64,000 nucleotides of DNA from JAUVXJ01 sp034411995 (GTDB lineage: Bacteria > Chloroflexota > Anaerolineae > UBA7937 > B3-Chlor), in the NCBI GenBank assembly GCA_034411995.1, contig DAOUME010000009.1, positions 62,001-126,000 of the forward strand. Direction: 5' to 3'. Shown here piece by piece: positions 7,141-16,800 of this stretch. Positions within the stretch are counted from its first letter, which is position 1; each line of letters begins with the position of its first letter. The notes under the pieces were generated by a model that worked only from the letters and a program-made list of their open reading frames with translations, was not told where the DNA came from and did no database searches. The position numbers were made by a program, and so were the translations under genes.

Positions 7141-8903
7141 ACATGGCCATCAACGAGACCAGGATACTGATCGTAGACGACCACGCTCGCTTCAGAAAAA
7201 GCTTTGCCGACGTGCTGAAGGTGCACGGCTACCAGATCGTCGCCGCCAATGAGGGCGAAATAGCTCTCAGGGTTGCCAGGGAAAACCCACCCTCGGTGGC
7301 TGTCATCGATCTCAAGCTTCAGGACATCTCGGGACTGGAAGTCCTCAGACGACTCAAGCAGCTCTCGCCAGACACGGAATGCATAGTGCTAACAGGACAT
7401 GCCTCGCAGGATTCGGCGATCGAGGCGGTGAACGTAGGAGCGTACAGCTACATACAGAAACCGTATGATCTCGACCGGCTGCTCCTTACCATCCGCAGGG
7501 CGAGTGAAAAGAGTGAGGCAGTGCGGGCGCTTCGCGAATCCGAGGAGAAGCACCGCCTGGTCGTGGAAAGCGCCAGTGAGGGTATAGTCTTCCTGGACTT
7601 GAAAGGGATCATACGAGAAGTCAACGCCAGGGCTATGGAACTCTCAGGCTTTCGAAGAGAAGAGTTGGTAGGCAAGAACTTCGCGACGCTGCTGCCTACC
7701 CTGCGCATGGATGCCACCGCAGTACTGCGCGCCTTCGAGAAGGTGATGGCTGGCAGATCCCACCCGCACCGCGAGTGGACCTTGGTCAATAAGAGCGGCG
7801 ACGAGATCAGATTCATCGCTCACTACTCTCTGGTCAGGAAACGAGATCGGCTGATTGGACTCTCTGTCATCCTGGAAGACCTAACACGGCGCAGGCGCGC
7901 TGAGGCTGACTTGAAGGAATCGGAGGAGAAATACCGGGTCCTCGTAGAACAATCGCTCCAGGGCATGGTCGTCGCTGAGGGCCTTCCGCCCCGCCTGGTG
8001 TTCGCCAATAGAGCCCTCGGGGAGATGGTCGGATATGGCGTGGAGGAACTGCTCTCCCTCTCCTCCGAGGAGGTCACAGGTCTTATCCACCCGGAGGACC
8101 GCCCCTTCTTCTTCCAACGGTATCGGGATCGGATCCAGGGCAGACCGGCACCACCGGACTACGAGTTTCGCGCCATCCGCAAGGATGGATCCCAGTGCTG
8201 GCTGGAAATGCACGCCAGCCGTATCGAGTACGGAGGCGCTCCTGCGGTTCAGGCAGTCTTCGTAGACATCAGTGACCGAAAACAGGCCGAGGGCGAGCTT
8301 CGGGAAAGCTACCAAACGGTGCGAGCCACCCTCATGAGAACGGTGAACGCTCTGGCATCCGCTGTAGACAAGAGAGACCCTTACACCGCTGGCCACCAGC
8401 GTCGAGTCGCGGATCTGGCCGTCGCCATTGCCGCAGAGATGGGGCTGCCTCAAGACCAGATCGATGGAATCCACATCTCCGGCTTGATTCACGACATAGG
8501 CAAGATCTACATTCCTGCTGAGATTCTCAGCAAGCCCAGCCGCGTCAGTGAGATCGAGATGCTGATGATACAGACACATCCCCAGGCTGGGTACGATGTG
8601 TTGAGCGCAGTGGACTTTCCCTGGCCCGTTGCCGAGACGGTGCTCCAGCATCACGAGAGGATCGACGGCTCAGGATATCCCCGCGGCCTTCTCGGCGCAG
8701 ACGTGCTCCTCGAAGCCAGGATCCTGTCTGTCGCTGACGTAGTGGAGGCTATGGTCTCCCACCGTCCCTATCGGCCAGCCCACTCCGCTGAGGCAGCGCT
8801 GGAGGAGATACTCCACCACAGGAACTCGCTCTACGATCCCGATGTCGTGGATGCCGCACTGGAGATCCTCACTCACCATCGATACACATTAGGTGGCAGC
8901 TAG
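7137..8903 (+). CDS. Response-regulator c-di-GMP phosphodiesterase (REC-PAS-PAS-HD-GYP)
   Basis: The product is 588 aa. REC occupies 8-122 (VDDH, VAVIDLKLQD, IQKPYD), two PAS domains about 135-250 and 258-385, and HD-GYP about 398-588. Catalytic signatures are intact: GHQRRVADLA, HDIGK (His452-Asp453), ILSKP, QHHERIDGSGYPRGL. HD-GYP enzymes hydrolyse c-di-GMP to pGpG or GMP with a bi- or trinuclear metal site. The start codon overlaps the preceding GGDEF gene. The REC and first PAS domains closely match those of the proteins at 47856 and 53654, which points to duplication followed by output swapping. Confidence 0.93.
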   Translation: MNMAINETRILIVDDHARFRKSFADVLKVHGYQIVAANEGEIALRVARENPPSVAVIDLKLQDISGLEVLRRLKQLSPDTECIVLTGHASQDSAIEAVNVGAYSYIQKPYDLDRLLLTIRRASEKSEAVRALRESEEKHRLVVESASEGIVFLDLKGIIREVNARAMELSGFRREELVGKNFATLLPTLRMDATAVLRAFEKVMAGRSHPHREWTLVNKSGDEIRFIAHYSLVRKRDRLIGLSVILEDLTRRRRAEADLKESEEKYRVLVEQSLQGMVVAEGLPPRLVFANRALGEMVGYGVEELLSLSSEEVTGLIHPEDRPFFFQRYRDRIQGRPAPPDYEFRAIRKDGSQCWLEMHASRIEYGGAPAVQAVFVDISDRKQAEGELRESYQTVRATLMRTVNALASAVDKRDPYTAGHQRRVADLAVAIAAEMGLPQDQIDGIHISGLIHDIGKIYIPAEILSKPSRVSEIEMLMIQTHPQAGYDVLSAVDFPWPVAETVLQHHERIDGSGYPRGLLGADVLLEARILSVADVVEAMVSHRPYRPAHSAEAALEEILHHRNSLYDPDVVDAALEILTHHRYTLGGS

Positions 8904-9179
8904 ATGAATGGCACCGCCTTCGCGCTCCCTCGCCCTGGAACAGATGTGGTGCGTGACCGTCCCACATCATCGCCCTTCGCCGAGGGTTTGCGTCTGCCAT
9001 CCCGGGCATCATCAGTCTTACAGGCCAGGCGTAGAGGAGGGGAGACTCTTGCCTTAAGGGTAGTCACTGGCCCCCCGCTCTTGATGTGGCGGAAGGCCGG
9101 CAGTCGCCATGCCCAGAACGGCCACATCACAATGGGCGCCCAGGCCTCATGCCCCAGCGAAGGACGGGACGTAAGATGA
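8904..9179 (+). other. Gap between signalling genes; exactly fitting 91-codon frame of doubtful reality
   Basis: An ATG follows the HD-GYP stop codon immediately, and its frame runs 91 codons to a TGA that overlaps the next gene's ATG as ATGA, so it fits the gap exactly. The predicted peptide is rich in Arg, Ser, Pro and Gly, has no hydrophobic core pattern, and its third codon positions are less GC-biased than in neighbouring genes. Only a weak GGTGG precedes it. I regard it as probably non-coding, but the fit deserves mention. Confidence 0.25.
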
Positions 9180-12100
9180 GCAATCAACACCCGCGGAAGC
9201 CCAAGCCGGAGACCCCGCCAGAGAGGCCCGACCGCCACCCTGGGCGGCCACCGGAGCGGAATCGCGGTTCGTTGGGCGGACTGCCACGTACCCACGAACA
9301 GGTCCTTGCTCTGAGTAGAACAGCCACCGAGGTCCAGAGCCTGCTCGACCCTGACCGCGTCCTGGAAGCCATTGGCGACGAACTCCGTGATCAAGACCTC
9401 AACTGCTTCTTCGGCCTCCTGGGAGACGGAGGCGGCGAAGTCCTCGTACGACACACCAACCTGCGCCCAGAGACACTGCAAGCCGCCGAGGCCATCATTG
9501 GAGTACCGATCAGGGGATACAGGTTCCGGTCGAATGCGTCTGCGCACATCCAGGCCGTGGTCCACGACGGTAAGGCAACACTGGACAGGGATTTCTCGCG
9601 AGTCATGGCAGAGATCCTTCCCGACCCGGTCAAAGAACAGGCTCCCCGGCTGGCCGAACTCCTGCAAGCTCGTCGAGCTATCTCGGCCCCTCTCACCGCG
9701 GGGTCCGACGTTCTCGGCATCCTGACCGTCTGGTCAGCGCACCTGACCGAGGGGGACTTGCCGAGCGTATCGGTCCTGGCCCAGCAGGCCGCCGTCGCCC
9801 TCGAGCGGGCTGACCTCTACGAAGATGCCATGCGCAGGGTGTTCGAGATGCAGGCCCTCCGTGAGACTACACTGGACATGACCAGGCAGCTCGATCTACC
9901 GCAGTTGCTCCGGCTCATCGTGGAACGAGCCGCGGGCCTGGTCGGGACGGAGGGAGGCGCCCTGTACCTGTATCGCCCAGAGCGGGACGACTTGGAGTTG
10001 GTCGTCAGCCACAACCTCGGGGCGGACTACACGGGAATCCGGCTCAAGCCTGGTGAGGGTCTCTCAGGCAAGGTAGCCGTCACTGGTGAGCCCTTGGCCG
10101 TCGAGGACTACTCGGGTTGGGAAAGCCGCTCGGGCAAGTTCGATGGCAGCGGCTTCGGAGGCGTTCTGGCCGTCCCCCTGAAGTGGGGCGAGAGGATCAT
10201 CGGGGTACTCAACGTGACCGACGGCGCTATCCCCAGGTCCTTCAGCGACCGCGATCTCTGGCTGCTCGAATGGTTCGCCAGCCACGCGGTGGTGGCCATT
10301 GAGAACGCGCGCCTCTTTGGAGAGAGAGAGCGCAAGATCCACCAGTTGGCCGCCCTCCACGACGTATCCCTCGAGTTGTTGCGGGAAACGGACCATGAGC
10401 AACTACTGTTGACCGTAGTACGCAAGGCCACCCAGCTCCTTGACGCCGACGCGGGAGCCATAGATTTGTTTGACGCTGAGAGCCAACAACTGGAGATGAG
10501 ATACAGCCACGGTTATAGAAAGGACTATACCGGCATAAGGCTCTCGCCCGGAGAAGGTGTCGCTGGCAAGGTGTGCCAGACCAGGCAACCGATGACTGTC
10601 AACGACTACGCGAACTGGCCGGCCAGGGTTCCGCAGGTGCAAAGGGATGAGATCAGCAGCGCTCTCGGCGTGCCCCTGCTCAGGGGTGAGGAACTCCTGG
10701 GAGTCCTGACCATCGACCGCAGCACGCCACATCCCTTCGACAACGAGGACATCCAACTGGCCACCCTGTTCGCCAACCAGGCCGCCATCGCTATGGAAAA
10801 CGCGCGCCTCTACCAAGAGCAGGAGCGTAGATCACAGGAGTTGCTGGCCCTGTACGAGACCTCACTGCATGTGGTCAGCCGCCTCGAGCTCCACAGCCTA
10901 TTGAACGCCATCGTCACTCGGGCGGTGTCACTGTTCGGCGGACGCAGTGGAGACGTATACCTCTATCGGCCCACCACCCACGATCTCGCCAGCGCTGCCT
11001 CGGTGGGGATCCCCCTCGAGTTGGAGGCAGCCGTCATGAAGCCAGGCGAAGGTATCGCCGGTGCTATACTGGTTTCCCGACAGCCGCTGATTGTGGATGA
11101 CTACGAATCCTGGGTCGGCCGCTCGGACACCTATTCGGGCTTCGACTTCGGGCGAGTAGTGGGTGTTCCCATCGTCTACGGAGACGACCTGCTGGGCGTG
11201 ATCGTAGTCGAAAGGCCCAAGAACAGCCCTCCCTTCACAGAATGGGATCAGAATCTCCTCGATCTGCTCGCACACCAGGCGGCTGTTTCCATCGAGAACT
11301 CCAGGCTGTTCGAGGAGACGAAGCGCAGGGCAGACGAACTCGAGGGACTGTATCAGATCTCTACTGAGATCGCTGCCCAACTCGAACCGTCTCTGCTCCT
11401 GAACACCATTGTCCAGCGAGCCATGGACCTCCTGAACGCAGACGCCGGAGGATTGTACCTCTCCGATCCAGCGACCAAGGAACTCGAGCTGATCGTCTCT
11501 CACGGGCATGGGAAGGACCACACGGGGAGTCGACTCGCTCCGGGAGAAGGGGCTTGCGGCCGAGTAGCCCTCAGCGAAGAGCCCATCGTGGTGAACGACT
11601 ATGCGAAATGGGAGGGGAGGTCCGTACACTTCGAGGATGAGCCCACCTGCAACGTGCTGGCCGTGCCCATCAAGCAGGGGCATGACCTCCTGGGCGCGTT
11701 CTTCGTCGACGACTACAATCTCAATCGCGAATTCGACGACCGGGACTTGCGTCTGGCTACCCTGTTCGCCAACCAGGCAGCCATTGCCATCCAGAATGCA
11801 CGCCTCTTTGCCGAGAGAGATCGTACCATCCGGCAACTAGCTGCTCTGCAGGATGTCTCGCTCGAGGTCGTGTCCCAGACTGACCCGACCGAGGTGCTTT
11901 CCACCATCGTGCGAGTCGCCGCACAACTCCTGGACGCGGAGGCTGGGGCTATAGACCTTCTCGATCCGGAGAGCCAGAAGCTTGAGTTGACCACCGTCTA
12001 TGGATACAGTCCGGACCTCCTGGGCATGAAGCATGCCTTGGGCGAGGGCGTCGTGGGCATGGTGGCGGACACGAAAGAGGCTGCTATCGTGGACGACTAC

Positions 12101-14677
12101 AACAGGTGGCCCGGACGTTCGCCCCAATGGGAACACGAGCCGGTGGGGACGGTTCTGGGCGTGCCCTTGACCCGGGCAGACCAGTTGCTGGGCGTTCTCA
12201 CCATCGACCGCCCGGCGTCGCACCCTTTCGACCAGAGCGACCTCAAGCTCGCCACCCTTTTTGCCAGCCAGGCAGCCATCGCCATCCAGAATGCACGCGC
12301 CGCAGCGGCCACCATGCAGCGAGTCGAGGAACTGACCACCCTGCGGGAGATCAGTCTACAGCTCACGCAGTCTCTCGATCTGGGAACAGTGCTCGACACC
12401 ATCGCCAGCAGCGCCGTCAGGCTCGTCGAGGCCAGCGACGCCCACATCTTCCTCTACGACGAAGAGAAGGACCACTTCATCTTCGGATCCGGTTCGTGGG
12501 CTCCGGGCTACCAGGGGGTCCTGTTCAAAGAGGTGCGGGAAAACGGCCTCACGGCGACGGTGGCCAGAGCTGGCGAACCCGTGGTCATCAATGAGGCCAG
12601 AAGCCACCCCCTGTTCAGAGAAGAGGTGGATGAAGCCAGACTCATGGAGGCCATCGCCGGCTTTCCTCTCAAGAAGGACCACAAGGTGCTCGGCGTGTTC
12701 AACGTGGCGTTCATGGAGCCCCACACCTTCGACCAGGACGACTTGCGCGTGCTCACCCTCCTCGCCGACCAGGCAGCCATCGCTATCGAGAACGCCCGCC
12801 TCTATCAAGAGACGGATCGCAGGCTCCGGGAAAGCCAGACCCTCCAAGAGGTCTCCAGACTGGTCAACTCTTCGCTGGAACCAGAGCAGATCATCCGCAC
12901 CGTGGTGGAGACTGTGGCCTCGGTGCTCGGCTATGGCATGGTCAGCATCTACACCTCACGTGACGACGGCCTGCATCTCGGAGCAGACGTTGGGTACGAT
13001 CCCGACAGGCGTATTGAATTCCTGCCTCGGGACAAGGGCGTCATCGGCCGCGTGGCGCGCTCCGGCCAGCCAGAGTTGCTCACCAACGTGCAGGTGGACC
13101 CCGACTTCATATCAGCCGCACCTGGGATCGTCTCCGAGGTGACCGTGCCCATCAAGAGAGATGATGAAGTGCTGGGTGTACTGAACGTCGAATCGACTTC
13201 CGCCACGCCGCTCGCAGAATCGGACCTCCATCTGCTGTCATCCCTGGCTCATCAAGTCAGCATAGCGATACAAAACGCCCAGCTCTATCAAGAGGCGCAG
13301 CAGGAATTGGCCGAACGCAAGCGCGCGGAAGAAGCATATCGAGCGGTCGTGGATCACTCCCTGCAGGGCTTGGCAGTTGTGCAAGACATGCGCATCGTCT
13401 TCGCCAATCAGGCCGTCGCCGACATCATCGGCTACAGCATCGACGAACTGCTGACACTCTCACCGGACGCAGTCCGAGCGCTGGTGCACCCTGATGATCA
13501 GCAGTTGGTCTGGGGCCGCCTCAGAGAAAGGCTGGCTGGCAAACCGATACCGCCTCGTTACGACTATCGCATCATTCGCAAGGATGGCAGCGTGGTCTGG
13601 GTGGAGATGTTCGCCAATGAGGTCGAGTACCACGGGATGCCCGCCGTCCAAGCCGCTATCGTGGACGTCACAGAGCGCACCCGGGCCGAGCAAGCACTAC
13701 GGGAAAGCGAGGAGAGATACCGGACACTCTTCGAAGACTCTCGGGACGCAGTCTATATCACCACCAGGGAAGGCGATTTCGTCGACGTCAATGAGTCGTT
13801 CCTGGATCTTTTTGGTGTCCACAGGGAGGCTTTGGGTCAACTCAACGCAAGAGAACTGTATGCCCAACCTCAAGATCGGACCACCTTCCAGACGGAGATC
13901 GAGAAGAAGGGAGCGGTCAGAGACTACGAGCTCAGGCTACGCAAGATGGATGGCAGCCTCATGGACACCCTGCTGTCGACCACCCTGTGGCGAGATACCG
14001 ACGCAACGCCTCTCGGCTACCGGGGTATCATCCGCGACATCACCGAGCGGAAGCGAGCCCAGGAAGAGCTACAGCGGAGTCATGGGGCCCTAACCAACAC
14101 TCTGGTAGGAACGGTCAAGGCGCTGGCAGCACTGGCAGAGATCAGAGATCCGTACACCGCAGGCCATCAGCAGAGGGTATCCCAGCTCGCCTGCGCCATC
14201 GCCAAGGAGATGGGCCTGCCCCACGAACTCATTCAGGGTATCCGCATGGCTGGCCTCGTACACGACATTGGCAAGATCCACATACCGGCCGAGATCCTCA
14301 GCAAGCCCACGAAGCTCTCCGACATCGAAACAGAGATGATAGAAACCCACCCTCAAACCGCGTATGACATTCTGTCCACGGTGGAGTTTCCCTGGCCAGT
14401 GGCTGTCATCGTGTTGCAGCATCATGAACGACTCGACGGCTCTGGCTACCCACAGGGGCTGGTGGGCGACCAGATCCTCCTGGAGGCCAGGATCCTGGCC
14501 GTGGCAGACGTGGTTGAGGCCATGGCCTCGGATCGTCCCTACCGCCCTGCCCACGGCCTGGACGAAGCCCTGCAAGAGATCTCTGACCACGCCGGAGTGC
14601 TCTACGACGCAGAAGCGGTACAGGCCTGCCTCACCCTACTGCGCGAGAACGATCTTGCCCTGCTGTTTTCCGACTAG
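9176..14677 (+). CDS. Giant multi-sensor c-di-GMP phosphodiesterase: eight GAF, two PAS, HD-GYP
   Basis: The product is 1833 aa from the ATG at 9176 (AAGGA 11 bases upstream). Eight consecutive GAF domains occupy about residues 38-215, 218-381, 385-545, 551-711, 718-878, 881-1041, 1045-1211 and 1215-1375. Most end in an AAIAIENARL-type helix that leads into the next coiled linker (QLAALHDVSLEL and similar). PAS domains follow at about 1385-1502 and 1508-1628, then HD-GYP at 1640-1832 with VHDIGK (His1696-Asp1697) and HHERLDGSGYPQGL intact. No membrane segment or signal peptide is seen, so it is cytoplasmic. GAF3 and GAF6 are especially alike (DAEAGAIDLLDPESQ pattern), which suggests internal duplication. 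The GAF ligands cannot be read from sequence. No frameshift is seen. Confidence 0.93.
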   Translation: MSNQHPRKPKPETPPERPDRHPGRPPERNRGSLGGLPRTHEQVLALSRTATEVQSLLDPDRVLEAIGDELRDQDLNCFFGLLGDGGGEVLVRHTNLRPETLQAAEAIIGVPIRGYRFRSNASAHIQAVVHDGKATLDRDFSRVMAEILPDPVKEQAPRLAELLQARRAISAPLTAGSDVLGILTVWSAHLTEGDLPSVSVLAQQAAVALERADLYEDAMRRVFEMQALRETTLDMTRQLDLPQLLRLIVERAAGLVGTEGGALYLYRPERDDLELVVSHNLGADYTGIRLKPGEGLSGKVAVTGEPLAVEDYSGWESRSGKFDGSGFGGVLAVPLKWGERIIGVLNVTDGAIPRSFSDRDLWLLEWFASHAVVAIENARLFGERERKIHQLAALHDVSLELLRETDHEQLLLTVVRKATQLLDADAGAIDLFDAESQQLEMRYSHGYRKDYTGIRLSPGEGVAGKVCQTRQPMTVNDYANWPARVPQVQRDEISSALGVPLLRGEELLGVLTIDRSTPHPFDNEDIQLATLFANQAAIAMENARLYQEQERRSQELLALYETSLHVVSRLELHSLLNAIVTRAVSLFGGRSGDVYLYRPTTHDLASAASVGIPLELEAAVMKPGEGIAGAILVSRQPLIVDDYESWVGRSDTYSGFDFGRVVGVPIVYGDDLLGVIVVERPKNSPPFTEWDQNLLDLLAHQAAVSIENSRLFEETKRRADELEGLYQISTEIAAQLEPSLLLNTIVQRAMDLLNADAGGLYLSDPATKELELIVSHGHGKDHTGSRLAPGEGACGRVALSEEPIVVNDYAKWEGRSVHFEDEPTCNVLAVPIKQGHDLLGAFFVDDYNLNREFDDRDLRLATLFANQAAIAIQNARLFAERDRTIRQLAALQDVSLEVVSQTDPTEVLSTIVRVAAQLLDAEAGAIDLLDPESQKLELTTVYGYSPDLLGMKHALGEGVVGMVADTKEAAIVDDYNRWPGRSPQWEHEPVGTVLGVPLTRADQLLGVLTIDRPASHPFDQSDLKLATLFASQAAIAIQNARAAAATMQRVEELTTLREISLQLTQSLDLGTVLDTIASSAVRLVEASDAHIFLYDEEKDHFIFGSGSWAPGYQGVLFKEVRENGLTATVARAGEPVVINEARSHPLFREEVDEARLMEAIAGFPLKKDHKVLGVFNVAFMEPHTFDQDDLRVLTLLADQAAIAIENARLYQETDRRLRESQTLQEVSRLVNSSLEPEQIIRTVVETVASVLGYGMVSIYTSRDDGLHLGADVGYDPDRRIEFLPRDKGVIGRVARSGQPELLTNVQVDPDFISAAPGIVSEVTVPIKRDDEVLGVLNVESTSATPLAESDLHLLSSLAHQVSIAIQNAQLYQEAQQELAERKRAEEAYRAVVDHSLQGLAVVQDMRIVFANQAVADIIGYSIDELLTLSPDAVRALVHPDDQQLVWGRLRERLAGKPIPPRYDYRIIRKDGSVVWVEMFANEVEYHGMPAVQAAIVDVTERTRAEQALRESEERYRTLFEDSRDAVYITTREGDFVDVNESFLDLFGVHREALGQLNARELYAQPQDRTTFQTEIEKKGAVRDYELRLRKMDGSLMDTLLSTTLWRDTDATPLGYRGIIRDITERKRAQEELQRSHGALTNTLVGTVKALAALAEIRDPYTAGHQQRVSQLACAIAKEMGLPHELIQGIRMAGLVHDIGKIHIPAEILSKPTKLSDIETEMIETHPQTAYDILSTVEFPWPVAVIVLQHHERLDGSGYPQGLVGDQILLEARILAVADVVEAMASDRPYRPAHGLDEALQEISDHAGVLYDAEAVQACLTLLRENDLALLFSD

Positions 14678-14746
14678 TCTGGCACTTGAGCTCGAGGAAC
14701 ACCACCCGGCGTCCGACCTCAGACCGGATCAAGGCCTCGGCCGCAC

Positions 14747-15226
14747 TCAGCGTATTCGCCCGCGCACCGTCAACCGTCCCTGCTGCAAATCGATCTCCTC
14801 GAGAATCAGCGGCAGTTCGTCCTCCCTGAGAGCCAGTTGCCGGTTCAACTGCTCCTCCAGTTCGAATCGGAGAAAGTCAGGCAGCTCCACCTTGCCCATC
14901 TTCAGTTCGGTGATGGAGACCAGGGGGATACCGTCTTGCAGGTAGACGTCCGCCCGACCCTTCATGGCCGCGCGGAGTCCGCCAAGGCGCGCCTCTCCAG
15001 AGAGCTCAATGCCCTCCGGAGTGATAGACACCCGCGCCTCTGGAAAGGGAGTGGTTGTTTGACGCTCCGCGTACCAGGCCAGAGCCTCCTCCACTTCCGC
15101 GTCGGTGAAGGTTAGCGTGAAGCTCTCCCCGTAGTGGGTTCCAGCTTTCACCTTGTCCCTGAGTTGGGCCAGTTCCCTGGCCAGCCGTGGCTCCGCCGCG
15201 TCTTCTGCGCTCGTCTCGTCGGCCAT
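14747..15226 (-). CDS. Hypothetical protein, possible lipid-binding DUF2993/DUF2140-like fold
   Basis: The product is 159 aa from the ATG at 15226-15224, preceded by GGGGAAG at five-base spacing. The longer frame up to 15487 overlaps the divergent epimerase gene and its promoter, so it was rejected. The pattern of short beta-strands (ESFTLTFTDAEVEEAL, ARVSITPEGIELSG, ADVYLQDGIPLVSITELKM, DLQQGRLTVRGRIR) recalls the DUF2993/DUF2140 group of TULIP-like lipid-binding proteins. The usual N-terminal membrane anchor is missing. It is divergent from galE and convergent with the giant HD-GYP gene 69 bp away. The family assignment is tentative; that it is coding is fairly sure. Confidence 0.6.
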   Translation of the reverse strand: MADETSAEDAAEPRLARELAQLRDKVKAGTHYGESFTLTFTDAEVEEALAWYAERQTTTPFPEARVSITPEGIELSGEARLGGLRAAMKGRADVYLQDGIPLVSITELKMGKVELPDFLRFELEEQLNRQLALREDELPLILEEIDLQQGRLTVRGRIR

Positions 15227-15376
15227 GTGGTCTTCCCCGCACTTGCCCGCCAGGTCCGCGACGGACCGATTGTAGCGCAAAGCGTGAACCTGGCCAAGGA
15301 CCCGCGTCTGGGCAGGGAGTGGGCCATCTCCCTGCTCCCTCCGTGCAATCCGCTCGTCGTCGCCCTGCCCCTCGTA

Positions 15377-15405
15377 TTGACGTGCTGGGCTCAACAAGCT
15401 ATAAT
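15377..15405 (+). promoter_or_regulatory. Strong sigma-70 promoter for the epimerase
   Basis: TTGACG (15377-15382), 17-bp spacer, perfect TATAAT (15400-15405). The start site would fall near 15412, on top of the AAGGAGG ribosome binding site (15411-15417), so the transcript has a very short leader of about 14 nt. Confidence 0.8.
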
Positions 15406-15425
15406 GCTCCAAGGAGGACACCATC

Positions 15426-16346
15426 TTGAAGATGCTGGTCACTGGCGGGGCTGGGTTCATAGGCTCCCACGTCGTAGACGCCCTCATAGAGGAGGGTCAT
15501 AACGTGGTCGTGGTGGACGACCTCTCCACAGGCAAGGCAGAGTTCGTCAACCCACAGGCCAGGCTCTATCAGCTCGACATCCGCAGCCCAGAACTGGCAG
15601 AGGTACTCGAGCAGGAGCGGCCCGAGCTCATCAACCATCATGCGGCTCATGCCGACGTGCGCCGATCCGTGACGGACCCTCGCCACGACGCAGAAGTCAA
15701 CATCGTCGGCTCCCTCAACCTCCTCGAATGCGCCCGCCGCCATGGAGCCAGCAAGCTCGTCTACGCCTCCACCGGCGGCGCGATCTACGGAGAGCCGGTT
15801 TACCTCCCATGCGACGAGAGCCACCCCCTCAACCCTATTTGTCCATACGGCGTCAGCAAACTCACGGTGGAGAGATACCTCTCCTACTACGGCCACGCCT
15901 ACGGACTCCAGTACACCATCCTCCGCTACCCCAACGTGTACGGCCCTCGCCAGGACCCCACAGGCGAGGGGGGGGTCGTGGCCATCTTCGCCCAACGGAT
16001 GTTGCTGGGGGAACAGGTGATCATCAACGGCAGCGGCGACCAGCAGCGCGATTTCCTCTACGTCGCCGACGTCGTCCGCGCCAACATCCTGGCCCAAGAT
16101 CATCTCGACCGGCAAACCTACAATCTGGGGACGGGTGTCGGCACTTCAGTCAACGATCTGTTCGCCCTCATGGCGGACAAGACTGGATACGGCGCGAAAC
16201 CCACCCATGTTGCCCCCAAGGCAGGTGAGACCTTCAAGATCTACCTCGATGCCACCAAGGCTCGTCGGGAGTTGAGCTGGCAGCCGGAGACCCCGCTGGA
16301 TGAAGGGTTGAGTCGAACCATACCATCCTTCCGCAACCTATCCTGA
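15426..16346 (+). CDS. NAD-dependent nucleotide-sugar epimerase (UDP-glucose 4-epimerase-like)
   Basis: The product is 306 aa. TTG at 15426 is the likely start: AAGGAGG is eight bases upstream of it but 14 bases from the next in-frame ATG (15432). It is an extended short-chain dehydrogenase with the dinucleotide motif TGGAGFIGSH, the acidic turn DDLS after strand two, HHAAHADVRRSV, and the catalytic Tyr141-x3-Lys145 in CPYGVSKLTVERY, followed by ILRYPNVYGPRQ. These features match the GalE/WbpP group that interconverts UDP-sugars at C4. It may supply sugar for the lipid glycosyltransferase at 19499. It is probably a single-gene transcript, because a 450-bp gap with its own -10 follows. Confidence 0.88.
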   Translation: MKMLVTGGAGFIGSHVVDALIEEGHNVVVVDDLSTGKAEFVNPQARLYQLDIRSPELAEVLEQERPELINHHAAHADVRRSVTDPRHDAEVNIVGSLNLLECARRHGASKLVYASTGGAIYGEPVYLPCDESHPLNPICPYGVSKLTVERYLSYYGHAYGLQYTILRYPNVYGPRQDPTGEGGVVAIFAQRMLLGEQVIINGSGDQQRDFLYVADVVRANILAQDHLDRQTYNLGTGVGTSVNDLFALMADKTGYGAKPTHVAPKAGETFKIYLDATKARRELSWQPETPLDEGLSRTIPSFRNLS

Positions 16347-16760
16347 CGCGGCAAGAACCAGGGCTCGGCTTCCACCCCATGGCCAGCTTCTCCATCATCC
16401 TGTGTTCTGGAACGCAGACCATGATCTGAACTGCACCTCTGCCTATCGCCCTCCCCTGACCCGGACATCTGTCCGTCGCTCCGATGATCACAGCGCCAGT
16501 TCTCCCCTCGCCGACAGGACAGTCGGCTGTAGCGACCCCGGCCGAGCTCGCTGCCCTCGCTCCCGGTCGCCTGTAGGGATCGTAGTCACCCGCACGCCTG
16601 TCCGCGGCATCAACACCACGGGGCAGTGGAGGTCACTGAGCCAGTCGCTCTACGCCGCAGGTTATGTCACGCTGACCTCCGCCAGACACCTCTCGGCCGC
16701 CAGTGGAACGCTTCAATCTGGCGGCTCAACGGGCTGAGGGTAGCTTCCGAATCGACTCGT
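16347..16760. other. Intergenic region without a recognisable gene
   Basis: Short frames on both strands (for example 16402-16737 forward) have compositions unlike the surrounding genes and no ribosome binding site. I see no RNA gene or strong hairpin. The region only separates the epimerase from the next promoter. Confidence 0.5.
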
Positions 16761-16761
16761 A

Positions 16762-16770
16762 TGGTATAAT
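16762..16770 (+). promoter_or_regulatory. Extended -10 promoter element
   Basis: TGGTATAAT is a perfect TATAAT with the TG-N extension. No good -35 hexamer is visible at 16-18 bp, which is usual for extended -10 promoters. It would start transcription about 24 nt before the phosphodiesterase-like gene and drive the three-gene cassette to 20632. Confidence 0.65.
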
Positions 16771-16800
16771 GGGTGCCGTTTCTGAAGGGAGATGCACTTC

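Noticed and set aside
15227..15487. N-terminal extension of the minus-strand hypothetical protein at 14747
   Set aside because: It would run through the epimerase promoter and start codon, and the ATG at 15226 has a ribosome binding site.
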